Shown piece after piece: positions 7,713 to 15,515 of a DNA stretch of 64,000 bases. The position numbers and the translations under genes are program-made. The notes below the pieces were generated by a model. That model was not told where the DNA came from. It was given only the letters and a program-made list of their open reading frames with translations, and ran no database searches. The first letter of the stretch is position 1, and every line of letters begins with the position of its first letter. Origin of the DNA: Syntrophaceae bacterium (GTDB taxonomy: Bacteria > Desulfobacterota > Syntrophia > Syntrophales > Smithellaceae); contig JAHDKI010000001.1 of assembly GCA_018436925.1 (NCBI GenBank), positions 174,103 to 238,102 of the forward strand, given 5' to 3'.

Positions 7713-8210
7713 TTATCGGGTGTGAAATTCGTGAATCAGGATGGCCTCGCGAAGATACGATTGCGGATACTCTCTGAAGTCTTTCTCGCCAAAGCCCAGT
7801 TTTTCAAACCAGGCTTTGAGGTCAAGGTCTTCGACCATCACGCCGGCGTGGACGCGCTTTGCGCCAAGGCGCTGCGCTTCAGTAAGGCCATGGCGTACGA
7901 GCATTGCGCCAAATCCCTGCCGTCTGAATTCGTCCGATACGGCCAGCTGCGCTAAAGCGCAAACCTCGCTGCTGACATGCTCAAGCGCAACGGCGCCCGC
8001 CGGTGTGTCATTGTGTTCGAGAAGATAATAAACCACGCCGCGATTCAGATCCCGAAAAATCCAGTCGGGCCGGCAGTTGGACGGATGGCGGAGGGCATTT
8101 CGACAGTCAAGCCCGAAACGTTCGGCTTGATCCGCAAACGCTTCTGAAATCAGGCCGGACAGGGTTTCAGCGTCCCGGCTGTCGCATTTCCGAATGTCGC
8201 CTTCCTTCAC
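7713..8210 (-). CDS. GNAT family N-acetyltransferase
   Basis: The 165-residue protein has a single GNAT domain. It contains LAQLAVSDEFRRQGFGAMLV, matching motif A with the acetyl-CoA pyrophosphate loop RRQGFG (Q/RxxGxG/A), followed by AKRVHAGVMVED and FEKLGFGEKD, which match the motif B region. The acceptor cannot be told from sequence. The start is a GTG with AGGAGG 10 bases upstream. It lies upstream of the lasso operon on the same strand, separated by a 185-base gap. It could acetylate a small molecule or peptide, but nothing ties it firmly to the cluster. Confidence 0.8.
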   Translation of the reverse strand: MKEGDIRKCDSRDAETLSGLISEAFADQAERFGLDCRNALRHPSNCRPDWIFRDLNRGVVYYLLEHNDTPAGAVALEHVSSEVCALAQLAVSDEFRRQGFGAMLVRHGLTEAQRLGAKRVHAGVMVEDLDLKAWFEKLGFGEKDFREYPQSYLREAILIHEFHTR

Positions 8211-8354
8211 GGGGTGCGTCCCTCCTGTTTTTGGTGACGCATTTTAGCACAGGTGTGGAGTTTGTGAAATATCTTGAAGGAAAGCCGATTGTGTGTCAAA
8301 TCTCGTGCCGTACCTTCGAATGCTTTCGCCAATGCTTTGCGGGGGATGCCCGAT

Positions 8355-9608
8355 ATGACTTTTTTGGACAGCGCCGCCTTGTCTTCCTATATCGTCCTTT
8401 TTGCGTTTTATGCCTTCCTGGGATGGCTTTTGGAGGTCGCCTACCGATCTTATAAAAATAAACGATTCATCAATGCAGGGTTTCTTTTCGGTCCGTTTCT
8501 TCCCATCTATGCTGCGGGGGCATTTTTTGTTCTTGCACTGGATCATCTTTTGCAGATCTGGCCCTGGTTTCTTCGGTTTCTTGTGTTTGCCGCGGCTGTG
8601 ACCGCTCTGGAGTATCTGGTCGGCTTTTTTTCGGAGAAGCTCTTCAAACTGAAGCTTTGGGACTATTCGGAAAACCGCTTCAATATTCAGGGCCGCGTAT
8701 GTCTGCGATTTTCTCTGTTATGGGCCGCGCTGGTATTGATTTTCGTCTTGGTTATCCACCCGGCGGTTCTCGGATGGACGGACGGATTGGATGAAGGCTT
8801 TTTGAAAGTCGGCGCTGTTTTGTTTGCCGTTTATATTGCGACCGACGCCACTTTCTCTGTCTTGTCGCTTGCGGCCTTTCGCCGGAAGGTTGCCTACCTC
8901 TACACCGAGTATGTCAACCTCAGCAATGTTGAAGTAGAACGTCTGCTGGGGTCGATCCGTCGGCTTCGCGAGGCCTTCCCCGATCTGAACAAGTACATTC
9001 GCAACAGCATTGATAAAAGTATCAAGGACCGCATTCAATCCCTGCTCAAACCGATTCAGAAAAAGATTATTCTGGAAATGCAAGGCAGAAAGCCGTTTGA
9101 GAAAGAATATTACGATCTGATCGGGGACATCTGCGAACATGAAGAATTTCTGAAATTAAAAGAGTATTTTCATCATAATTCGTCGATCTATCACCACGTC
9201 CATGATGTGGCGTACCTGGCCTATCGGATCAGCAAATATCTGAAGCTTGATTACCGGTCGGCCACGCGCGGTGCGCTGCTGCACGATTTTTTCCTCTACG
9301 ACTGGCGCAACCATGATGTGCCGGATCTGCCCAGAGAAAAGTTTCACGGCCTGGAACATCCGAAAATCGCCGTGGCCAATGCGAAAAGGCATTTTTCTCT
9401 AAACGATATTGAAGAGGATATTATCCGCAAGCACATGTGGCCGCTCACGCTTGTGCCGCCGAAATACAAAGAGTCGTTCATCGTCTCTTTTGCCGACAAG
9501 TATCTGTCGTCAAAAGAATTTCTGAATGAATATAAAAAGAGGATTCATTTGCAGGCCCGCAAAATCACGGGTCGGGATCAAAAGAAACATCCTGAAAACA
9601 GCTGTTGA
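8355..9608 (+). CDS. CmpB-type membrane domain fused to HD domain
   Basis: The 417-residue protein starts with about five to six membrane segments of the putative ABC-transporter type IV/CmpB family (AFYAFLGWLLEVAYRSYK, FINAGFLFGPFLPIYAAG, LWDYSENRFNIQGRVCLRFS). A central coiled region follows (about 190-275). The C-terminal HD-type domain has HHVHDVAYLAYRISKYL, LLHDFFLYDW and HMWPL, giving the expected metal-binding His/Asp set of a phosphohydrolase. The start at 8355 follows a GGGGG run 9 bases upstream; ATG 8346 is an alternative. The soluble part probably faces the cytoplasm. Similar fusions occur in clostridia. The substrate is unknown. Confidence 0.8.
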   Translation: MTFLDSAALSSYIVLFAFYAFLGWLLEVAYRSYKNKRFINAGFLFGPFLPIYAAGAFFVLALDHLLQIWPWFLRFLVFAAAVTALEYLVGFFSEKLFKLKLWDYSENRFNIQGRVCLRFSLLWAALVLIFVLVIHPAVLGWTDGLDEGFLKVGAVLFAVYIATDATFSVLSLAAFRRKVAYLYTEYVNLSNVEVERLLGSIRRLREAFPDLNKYIRNSIDKSIKDRIQSLLKPIQKKIILEMQGRKPFEKEYYDLIGDICEHEEFLKLKEYFHHNSSIYHHVHDVAYLAYRISKYLKLDYRSATRGALLHDFFLYDWRNHDVPDLPREKFHGLEHPKIAVANAKRHFSLNDIEEDIIRKHMWPLTLVPPKYKESFIVSFADKYLSSKEFLNEYKKRIHLQARKITGRDQKKHPENSC

Positions 9609-9752
9609 CAGGTTGCTGGGTCTTGCGCTGCGGCGGGAGAAGCGAACAAAAACCATACGATGGGCCGTAAGGCCCGAAAGCGAGAGTTTTCCTTGTTCCG
9701 AAAAGGTCCCCTCCGGGGATGAAAGTAAAAGTTTTCCTGCGCTTTCTGCGAC

Positions 9753-9787
9753 AGAATAAAAATGAGGATGACCGGCCGGTCATCCTC
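9753..9787 (-). terminator. terminator of the dodecin gene, perfect 24-base palindrome
   Basis: Bases 9764-9787 form an uninterrupted perfect palindrome (GAGGATGACC-GGCC-GGTCATCCTC). On the minus strand it is followed by ATTTTTATTC, and it starts 19 bases after the dodecin stop. Because a self-complementary palindrome has almost no loop, a transcript stem would open at its centre. A protein-binding role is also possible. Confidence 0.6.
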
Positions 9788-9805
9788 TGAGATGATGCCA
9801 GATCC

Positions 9806-10063
9806 TTATTCGAGCGACCGTTTTCCCTTCAGGACGGTGGCGCGGTCTTCGAGCATGCGCTCTTTGTCGTATTTGAAAGAGACGCTCAGTTTGGCGCGGT
9901 ATTCGATCACCTTGCCTTTGTCCACCTTCATGTCGAGTTCTTTGACTTCGGCAATCCGGATATCTTCCAGGGTTTTCGCCGCGGTTTCAACCGCGCTGGC
10001 CGCCGCGTCTTCCCACGACTTCTTGCTTCTGCCGATGATTTCGATGACCTTGTAAACGCTCAT
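9806..10063 (-). CDS. dodecin family flavin-binding protein
   Basis: This is an 85-residue protein. Dodecins are small dodecameric flavin-storage proteins of about 65-75 residues. The sequence shows the family pattern VYKVIEIIGRSKKSWEDAAASAVETAAKTLEDIRIAEVKELDMKV, where the Trp (in KSWEDA) stacks on the flavin, and ends in YRAKLSVSFKYD. It has a short C-terminal extension compared with typical members. The ATG is preceded by GAGGAGG. It likely buffers free flavin in the cytoplasm. It stands alone with its own terminator. Confidence 0.88.
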   Translation of the reverse strand: MSVYKVIEIIGRSKKSWEDAAASAVETAAKTLEDIRIAEVKELDMKVDKGKVIEYRAKLSVSFKYDKERMLEDRATVLKGKRSLE

Positions 10064-10144
10064 GAATCGCCTCCTCGTTCAAGATAGTGATGTGCGTTTC
10101 TAACACAACTCAAAGCCAAAGTTAAGCAGGGATTCCTTGTTTTT

Positions 10145-10750
10145 TTAAGCCTTGCCGCCGAAAATCCTGCCGATATCCTGCTTTACGAATGCCAGCCAGC
10201 TTTTTCGCTCATCGAGTGCGCTGGTGACCAGGATGTTGAACATCCGGCGGTGAAAAACGTTGATCCCGCATAAACCGAAAATGCAGTTCTTCCATATCGT
10301 TTCCAGCGGATCGCCGAAAACGTCGCGCTCGCGCTGGGATGCGGTGTTTGACGTGTTGTAGACGATTGCCGCTTGGGCCTTGAGCAGTCCGCGCGGGACG
10401 CCTTCGCCCAAGTCGCCTTCTTGGAATTCATAAGCCAGGCCCGGTCGGATCACTCGATCCACCCAGCCCTTCAAGATGGCGGGCGGCTGTCCCCACCAAT
10501 TCGGATGCACGATGATGATGCCGTCGGCCTCGGCGATCTCATCGCAATGGTTTTGGAGGTCGGCAGGCAGAGGGGCGCCTTTGGGAATTTCTTCTTTGAT
10601 AAGCAGCGGATCGAAGTTTTCCCGGTACAGATCATGAAAAAACACCTGATGCCCATTGGCGCCGGCGGCGTCGACGGCAGCCCCGGCGATGGCGGCATTG
10701 AAGCTTTTCGGATCCGGGTGCGCAAGGATGATCGAGATTCGCATAAGCAT
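10145..10750 (-). CDS. NAD(P)H-dependent flavodoxin-like oxidoreductase (quinone reductase family)
   Basis: The 201-residue protein has a flavodoxin-like fold. The N-terminal ISIILAHPDPKSFNAAIAG is the FMN/FAD phosphate-binding loop typical of NQO1/MdaB/KefF-like proteins. HPNWWGQPPAILKGWVDRV, around residues 85-105, is the diagnostic motif that contacts the flavin ring. It probably reduces quinones or other electrophiles with NAD(P)H. The ATG at 10750 has GGAAGG 5 bases upstream; a second ATG two codons later is possible. No neighbour gives its substrate. Confidence 0.85.
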   Translation of the reverse strand: MLMRISIILAHPDPKSFNAAIAGAAVDAAGANGHQVFFHDLYRENFDPLLIKEEIPKGAPLPADLQNHCDEIAEADGIIIVHPNWWGQPPAILKGWVDRVIRPGLAYEFQEGDLGEGVPRGLLKAQAAIVYNTSNTASQRERDVFGDPLETIWKNCIFGLCGINVFHRRMFNILVTSALDERKSWLAFVKQDIGRIFGGKA

Positions 10751-10835
10751 ATTTTCCTTCCGTTATACCGGTGCATGCGCGAATGATCAGAAGGTCACGT
10801 CAGCGCGTGCAATTCGGCATCCAGTCTGTGGGAGT

Positions 10836-11711
10836 CTATCTATCATCAACCCGGCCGACGAGCAATGGAGATTGAAAATGATGCGACAACCGGTTTGTCC
10901 GGATTTGCTGCGGAGCGGCGTTGGCATAGCAATATAGACAACCGTGCGCGCAGGTGTTGTAGGCGCCGATATCGACGCTCGCGACGCAGCCGCAGGCCTT
11001 TCGCTGATGCTTGTCTTTGGGCAGGCGAAGCGGCTTGCCGGAGATGGCCGACATCAGCGCATCGTCGATGCAGCGGCCGTGTTCAATGCCGCATGCGGAT
11101 AGGTCGATTTGTTCCGCGCAGGTTTCCAGCGTCATTCCGAACGACGCGGCGATGTGTGAAAGCGTTTTTCCCAAAAGGCGCATTTCGTGTTCTTTCAGTG
11201 CGCGGACGGCAAGCGGTGTCAGTTTTTTTTCAATGTGTCGATACAGGTCAATAAAGCTGATTACGCATTGTCCCGTAAACCCGGCCAATTGCCGGGCCAG
11301 AACGGTGAAGGAATGTTCGTGATAAGACAATCCGATGTCTTGAGAAAATAGAATCGGGTCGTAGCGCCAGATGACGCGGTGCGGGCCGATGTAGTCGGAA
11401 AGTCTGCGAAACGTATCCAGGCGTTCCGAGCGCGGCGGCAGATTCGGTTCCAATTCCCGGCCGTAAGGCGTAAGCGTATATTGGAAATAAAATGGGTGGT
11501 CGGCAAGGAGATCAAGCTTATCCAGCATCGGAGCCGGATTTCTGCTCCAGAAGACGAAACCGTCCACATCCTCCGGCAGAAGCGAAACGGTTCTGATCTG
11601 CCGGGGATTTCTGGGATTGCGGACTTCAACAAACCCCGCCTGCAGCCGTTTAAAAAACCACTCGCTGTAAAATGCGGGGACGTCCGTTCTGCGGCTGCAA
11701 CTGATGATCAT
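10836..11711 (-). CDS. DUF1848 family protein with C-terminal cysteine cluster
   Basis: The 291-residue protein matches the DUF1848 family. It starts MIISCSRRTDVPAFYSEWF and contains DGFVFWSRNPAPML and QYTLTPYGRELEPNLP. Near the C-terminus is a Cys-rich stretch, CGCVASVDIGAYNTCAHGC followed by LYCYAN, whose CxxCxYC arrangement resembles a radical-SAM or Fe-S site placed at the end of the protein. No enzymatic role can be assigned. The initiating ATG at 11711 overlaps an ATGATCATGAT-rich stretch. It is monocistronic as far as can be seen. Confidence 0.8.
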   Translation of the reverse strand: MIISCSRRTDVPAFYSEWFFKRLQAGFVEVRNPRNPRQIRTVSLLPEDVDGFVFWSRNPAPMLDKLDLLADHPFYFQYTLTPYGRELEPNLPPRSERLDTFRRLSDYIGPHRVIWRYDPILFSQDIGLSYHEHSFTVLARQLAGFTGQCVISFIDLYRHIEKKLTPLAVRALKEHEMRLLGKTLSHIAASFGMTLETCAEQIDLSACGIEHGRCIDDALMSAISGKPLRLPKDKHQRKACGCVASVDIGAYNTCAHGCLYCYANAAPQQIRTNRLSHHFQSPLLVGRVDDR

Positions 11712-11804
11712 GATGGGAAACGTTCCCCCTGTTGAGGCATTTCTTCATTGAATCCTGAGCCCGACATTGCGGCGAATGGATTTTTGCAGGTCGGCGCTGC
11801 GCGT

Positions 11805-11838
11805 AAAAAAAGCCCCGCCAATAAATGAAGGCCGGGGC
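11805..11838 (-). terminator. rho-independent terminator of the CsgG/GNA1162 operon
   Basis: On the minus strand GCCCCG (11833-11838) pairs with CGGGGC (11812-11817) around a 15-base loop and is followed directly by seven T (11805-11811). It lies 32 bases after the GNA1162-like stop. Confidence 0.85.
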
Positions 11839-11869
11839 GTTATATAGGCACATCCTTCTTTCCGATAAG

Positions 11870-12541
11870 TCAGTTCTTCTGTGATTCCGCCGTGACATAG
11901 GGTCCCGGAGGGATTCCGTCACCCGGATAATACAAAAAGGCGCGGCTGTTGGCCTGGCGAGCCAGCGGCATGTAGTTCGGCGCGGCCTTTTCAACCGCTG
12001 CGACGACCGCTTTCACGACCAGGTGCGCGATCAGTCCGGCTGCGCCGCCTCCGGCGCCGGGGCTTCCGGCATCCGGCGTGTAGACCATTTGCACCCGATT
12101 GTCCCATAGAAGCTCGTCCGTTTTTCCATCTCGGATCTGATAATACACGGCAACGGTGGTTGTGGTTTGCAAAACCGCATATCGCGCATCCCATCGTTCG
12201 ACCACCACATAGAGAACGACATCCGCGCCGAAAAGGTTGGCCAGTTTCGATGTCGGCGCGGTATGAACCAGCGAACTGTCCGCCAGTCCGTCGTCTTCCA
12301 GGACCCTTTTGACCGCGTTAATCGGGAAGACGTAATAGCCTCGCTCCGCCAGGGGCACGGTCAAGGTGGAAAGCATATAGTCGGCCGCGGTGACGTCAAT
12401 GCTGTTATTCACCACGGGAACGATCAGAATGGATCGAGGCGCAGCCGAAAGAAATTTGTCTTGCTTGTTGAGTTCTTTGTGCGCACAGCCGCCAAGGGCA
12501 CACAAAACCGCAATCAGGAATAAAAAAGTGATTTTTTTCAT
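11870..12541 (-). CDS. DUF799 / GNA1162-family outer-membrane lipoprotein
   Basis: The 223-residue lipoprotein has the signal peptide and lipobox ALGGC (Cys19). The body includes RSILIVPVVNNSIDVTAADYMLSTLTVPLAERGYYVFPI and a Gly-rich helix GAGGGAAGLIAHLVVKAVVAAV, as in the meningococcal GNA1162 family. Structurally, GNA1162 resembles the TolB N-terminal and CsgG-like folds and is thought to sit at the outer membrane. Its ATG overlaps the DUF4810 stop by four bases. It is the last gene of a four-gene lipoprotein operon. The role is unknown, but it is likely part of a secretion or envelope complex with the CsgG-like protein. Confidence 0.85.
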   Translation of the reverse strand: MKKITFLFLIAVLCALGGCAHKELNKQDKFLSAAPRSILIVPVVNNSIDVTAADYMLSTLTVPLAERGYYVFPINAVKRVLEDDGLADSSLVHTAPTSKLANLFGADVVLYVVVERWDARYAVLQTTTTVAVYYQIRDGKTDELLWDNRVQMVYTPDAGSPGAGGGAAGLIAHLVVKAVVAAVEKAAPNYMPLARQANSRAFLYYPGDGIPPGPYVTAESQKN

Positions 12542-12981
12542 TTCAATCCCTCCGCGGACGACTTCTGCCTGTCTTTCTCAGCATGCATCAAGGTTTCGGG
12601 AGATGCCTCTGCATTTTCTTTCTGCGCGTGCGCGCGATTGCCGGCAATCGCGATCAATTTGGTCATAAACACTCTGGATTCAGGCCATTTGTCCGCTTCT
12701 TTCTTAAAATAGGCGATGGCTTCCTGATGATTGCCTTCTTCGTAGAGCGCAAAACCATATTCGGCGTAAATGCCGGGCGGGACTTTCCCTTCCGGTTCGG
12801 CTTCTTCGATGATCTCTTTCAATCCCTGCACAAAGGCTTCTCTCTGCGCCGGATTTTTGTAATGACTGTACATTTTGGTGTCGTAGTCGCACCAGTTGTA
12901 GCGGCTGTGAGCGACGCATCCCGTCATTGCGATCAAAAGCAGTAAAATCCCCGATACTTTTATCGATGCTCGCATGCGCAT
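12538..12981 (-). CDS. DUF4810 family lipoprotein
   Basis: The 147-residue lipoprotein has signal peptide and lipobox MTGC (Cys22), followed by the family hallmark YNWCDYDTKMYSHYKNP and a TPR-like segment (PPGIYAEYGFALYEEGNHQEAIAYFKKEADKWPES). The DUF4810 family is usually found between a CsgG-like and a DUF799 lipoprotein gene, exactly as here. It overlaps the next gene (ATGA) and starts 10 bases after the PEGA-like gene. The function is not known; the TPR-like part suggests protein contacts within an envelope complex. Confidence 0.83.
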   Translation of the reverse strand: MRMRASIKVSGILLLLIAMTGCVAHSRYNWCDYDTKMYSHYKNPAQREAFVQGLKEIIEEAEPEGKVPPGIYAEYGFALYEEGNHQEAIAYFKKEADKWPESRVFMTKLIAIAGNRAHAQKENAEASPETLMHAEKDRQKSSAEGLK

Positions 12982-12991
12982 GGAGCCTCCC

Positions 12992-13297
12992 CTAGCGGAT
13001 AATGATGGTTTTTAAAGAGCCTTCGACAAACACACGCTGTTCGTAAAGGACCTGGTTATTGAGCGTCACGCGGACCGTATGCGTGCCGGGTTCAACAGCA
13101 AGCACTCTCGGTTCTCCGTTATACTGCGCGGCCGGGCCCATGTTGATGCCGTCGACGAAGAGGGTCGCTCCGTCCGGAGCGTTTTTGAAAGCCAGGGTCG
13201 GTCGATCGTCGACCGTTTTGACGGTTGTGGTCGGCATGGCGCAGGCGCACACAACAAAAACCAGGAACAGGGAAAGCAGGAAGAGCGTCTTTTTCAT
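12992..13297 (-). CDS. small PEGA-like lipoprotein
   Basis: The 101-residue exported protein has a signal peptide and a likely lipobox VCAC (Cys19). The mature part is one PEGA-like beta domain: NAPDGATLFVDGINMGPAAQY, then LAVEPGTHTVRVTLNNQVLYEQRVFV. Such domains bind other envelope components. The ATG overlaps the CsgG-like stop (13294-13297), so it is translationally coupled. It is an extra member compared with the usual three-gene CsgG/DUF4810/DUF799 set. Confidence 0.75.
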   Translation of the reverse strand: MKKTLFLLSLFLVFVVCACAMPTTTVKTVDDRPTLAFKNAPDGATLFVDGINMGPAAQYNGEPRVLAVEPGTHTVRVTLNNQVLYEQRVFVEGSLKTIIIR

Positions 13298-14256
13298 AGT
13301 TTCACCTCTTCAACGTAAAGTTTTGCCAGCGCGGAGGAATCAATCGAGCCGGAAACGATTTCGCAAATGGATCCTTCATTGGTTTCATTGTCGCCGAAAA
13401 AAGAAAGGACTTTAATGGTTGCCACTTCTTTGCCCGGGAGCGTGATTTCCATTCCCGTCTGCCGGCTTTTGACCTTTTGGCCTGCCGCCATGACCCTTAG
13501 CGTATCGCCCTGCTTGATCCCCTGACGCGAGCCGCCGCTGATGAAAACCCTTCCTTTCTCCACGTCCAGAATATCCGTGCGCCACGGTTTGTCTTCAAGA
13601 GTGGAAACCAGTTTATCGATCATATCGGTTATCGCTGCCGCGATGGCCTTGTCGTTCAATGTCGCGTCGTAGGAGGCTCTGCTGCCGTAGCCGGCAATCT
13701 CGCCGACTTCCGTGCTTGCTTCACCGGCTCCCGAGGCAGTGTAAAAAGCCTGCCCCGTTTTGATATCGACAAGCCGAACTTCCACTTTGGCTTTTGCGGT
13801 CTGAACTTTGGTGGAGCTCATGAATCCGACTTTGCCGGCGATCGATCGGCCGAATTCCGTGACGGATCCGACAATCACCGTGTCTACGCCGACGAGGCCG
13901 CCGCCGGAGATGCCCTGTTCCTGCTGGATCTTCTTGAGATCGGAGCGTTCAAAAACCAGGAAGTTTCCCGATTTGACCAGGCGGCTGGCCAGCATATCGG
14001 AGGCCTGCTTTCCCAATCTGTCAAAATCGGCGTCCGTCATCAAGGCCTTGCCGTAATTGGTTTCGTTGGTAAAGCGAACAATCGCAATTTTGCGTTTGTA
14101 CCTTTTTGCCGAAGGCATGGCCGCGTCCTGCTGGGCTTGGATCTGCTGTGTTTGAGTTGCCGGCGCTTCGGCTTTTTCGAGCTTGTAGGATTCGGGTGTG
14201 GCGCAGCCGAAAACAAAGCATAAAAGCAGGCATGACAAGAAAAAAACTCTGCGCAT
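13294..14256 (-). CDS. CsgG-family lipoprotein
   Basis: The 320-residue lipoprotein has signal peptide and lipobox VFGC (about Cys18). The CsgG-like domain includes KRKIAIVRFTNETNYGK, FDRLGKQASDMLASRLVKSGNFLVFERSDLKKIQQEQ and VGVDTVIVGSVTEFGR, where curli CsgG proteins form an oligomeric outer-membrane pore. A C-terminal part (about 230-320) is extra and looks like a small beta domain. The start at 14256 has AAGGAGG upstream; a longer frame to 14415 would include the promoter. No curli subunit genes are nearby, so export of curli is unlikely. A scaffold or channel role with the three downstream lipoproteins is inferred. Confidence 0.86.
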   Translation of the reverse strand: MRRVFFLSCLLLCFVFGCATPESYKLEKAEAPATQTQQIQAQQDAAMPSAKRYKRKIAIVRFTNETNYGKALMTDADFDRLGKQASDMLASRLVKSGNFLVFERSDLKKIQQEQGISGGGLVGVDTVIVGSVTEFGRSIAGKVGFMSSTKVQTAKAKVEVRLVDIKTGQAFYTASGAGEASTEVGEIAGYGSRASYDATLNDKAIAAAITDMIDKLVSTLEDKPWRTDILDVEKGRVFISGGSRQGIKQGDTLRVMAAGQKVKSRQTGMEITLPGKEVATIKVLSFFGDNETNEGSICEIVSGSIDSSALAKLYVEEVKL

Positions 14257-14311
14257 AAACTGAACCTCCTTGTTTTTCTGGTTCTCTGAAGTGGAAATGT
14301 GTTTGGCGTAT

Positions 14312-14355
14312 CGCAAGTTGTTGCGAATTCTAATAAACATCGGAATATCTGTCAA
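14312..14355 (-). promoter_or_regulatory. sigma70-type promoter and leader hairpin of the CsgG-like operon
   Basis: On the minus strand TTGACA (14350-14355), a 17-base spacer and TAGAAT (14327-14332) give a near-consensus promoter 71 bases before the CsgG-like ATG. A small inverted repeat, CGCAA-N4-TTGCG (14312-14325), covers the expected transcription start and could be an operator or a 5' hairpin. Confidence 0.72.
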
Positions 14356-14472
14356 CGGAAAAACTCTTTTGGGTGGTTGAAAGAGGGGATGCGAGGCGGT
14401 TTCAGGCAGGGTCACATTAATGAAAGAGGGTCTTTTGAATCGAAACTGAGAGGGTTCGAAAATCCGGCTGTG

Positions 14473-15363
14473 TTATGAATTCAGAATCTGTCCGATTTTC
14501 TCATCCTTCTTTGTCCAAAGATCGTTAAGCCATTGATTGAAGCGGTCTTTGTAGGCCGGATCATCCGGTTCCCGGCCGAGCAGGCTTGAAGGAATCGGCA
14601 CTATCGAAAGCTTCACGACAATCCGGGTTTTCGCGCTGCGGAAGAACTTCCAAAGCGTTTCCACGCCGTCGGGATAGACAATGGCGACATCAATCACTTT
14701 GCGCATGTTTTGTCCCATCACGGACAGAACATACGAAATGCCGCCTGAGCGGGGTTTCAGGAGGTGGCGATAAGGTGAGTTTTGTTTTGCGTGCTTCGCG
14801 GGTGTAAAGCGCGTTCCCTCAACGAAGTTCATAATGGAAGCCGGCCTGTCTCGAAATTTCGCGCAGGCTTTTTTCGTCGCTTCAATGTCTTTTCCCTTCA
14901 AATGCGGTTTCTTTCTTAAGGTTTCGGAGGAATAGCGCTTCATGAAAGGGTAATCCAGCGCCCACCAGGCCAGGCCCAGGATGGGCATCCAGATGAGTTC
15001 CTGTTTGAGAAAGTATTTCAAAAAAGGGATGCGGCCGTGAAAGATTTTCTGAAGGACGAAAATATCAACCATCGTTTGATGATTCGAGATGACCAGATAC
15101 CACTCATGAAGCCGAAGGTCTTCAAGCCCCGAGACGTCATATTCCACTTGCTTCATAAGACCGATGAAGCCGTTGATGCAGTAGATCCAGGCATAACAAA
15201 GAAAGTTCAGAATCGTATCCAGACATTTCCGCGGTGTGCGAAAGGGCAGAATCAGCTTGAAGAAAGCGGTGATATAAACCGGAACCGCCCAGAACAAGGT
15301 ATTGACCACCAGAAAGGTCACGATGACGACGCCCCGCAGGGCGCCCACCAGAGTTGTCAGCAT
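14473..15363 (-). CDS. lysophospholipid / 1-acyl-glycerol-3-phosphate acyltransferase (PlsC/YihG-like)
   Basis: This is a 296-residue membrane-associated acyltransferase. It has N-terminal hydrophobic segments (about 1-65), the catalytic NHQTMVDIFVLQ (HX4D near residue 94), a second block with FMKRYS, and FVEGTRFTP (the EGTR substrate-binding motif near 185). The length and motif context resemble E. coli YihG. It would transfer an acyl chain to a lysophosphatidate-type acceptor at the inner membrane. It stands between alaS and the CsgG-like operon on the same strand, with gaps of over 150 bases on both sides. Confidence 0.85.
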   Translation of the reverse strand: MLTTLVGALRGVVIVTFLVVNTLFWAVPVYITAFFKLILPFRTPRKCLDTILNFLCYAWIYCINGFIGLMKQVEYDVSGLEDLRLHEWYLVISNHQTMVDIFVLQKIFHGRIPFLKYFLKQELIWMPILGLAWWALDYPFMKRYSSETLRKKPHLKGKDIEATKKACAKFRDRPASIMNFVEGTRFTPAKHAKQNSPYRHLLKPRSGGISYVLSVMGQNMRKVIDVAIVYPDGVETLWKFFRSAKTRIVVKLSIVPIPSSLLGREPDDPAYKDRFNQWLNDLWTKKDEKIGQILNS

Positions 15364-15515
15364 CGGCTTATGTCCCTATAGTCTTCCCAGAGTTCCAGAT
15401 CGGAACAATTGGGTCTTGTGAGCCGGCTATACGATAGCGCCAGGCACATAAACAATTTTGACAGCCATAACTCAACGCAGTTTTCAATAAAATTATGTAA
15501 AGGCTGGCGAACTTG

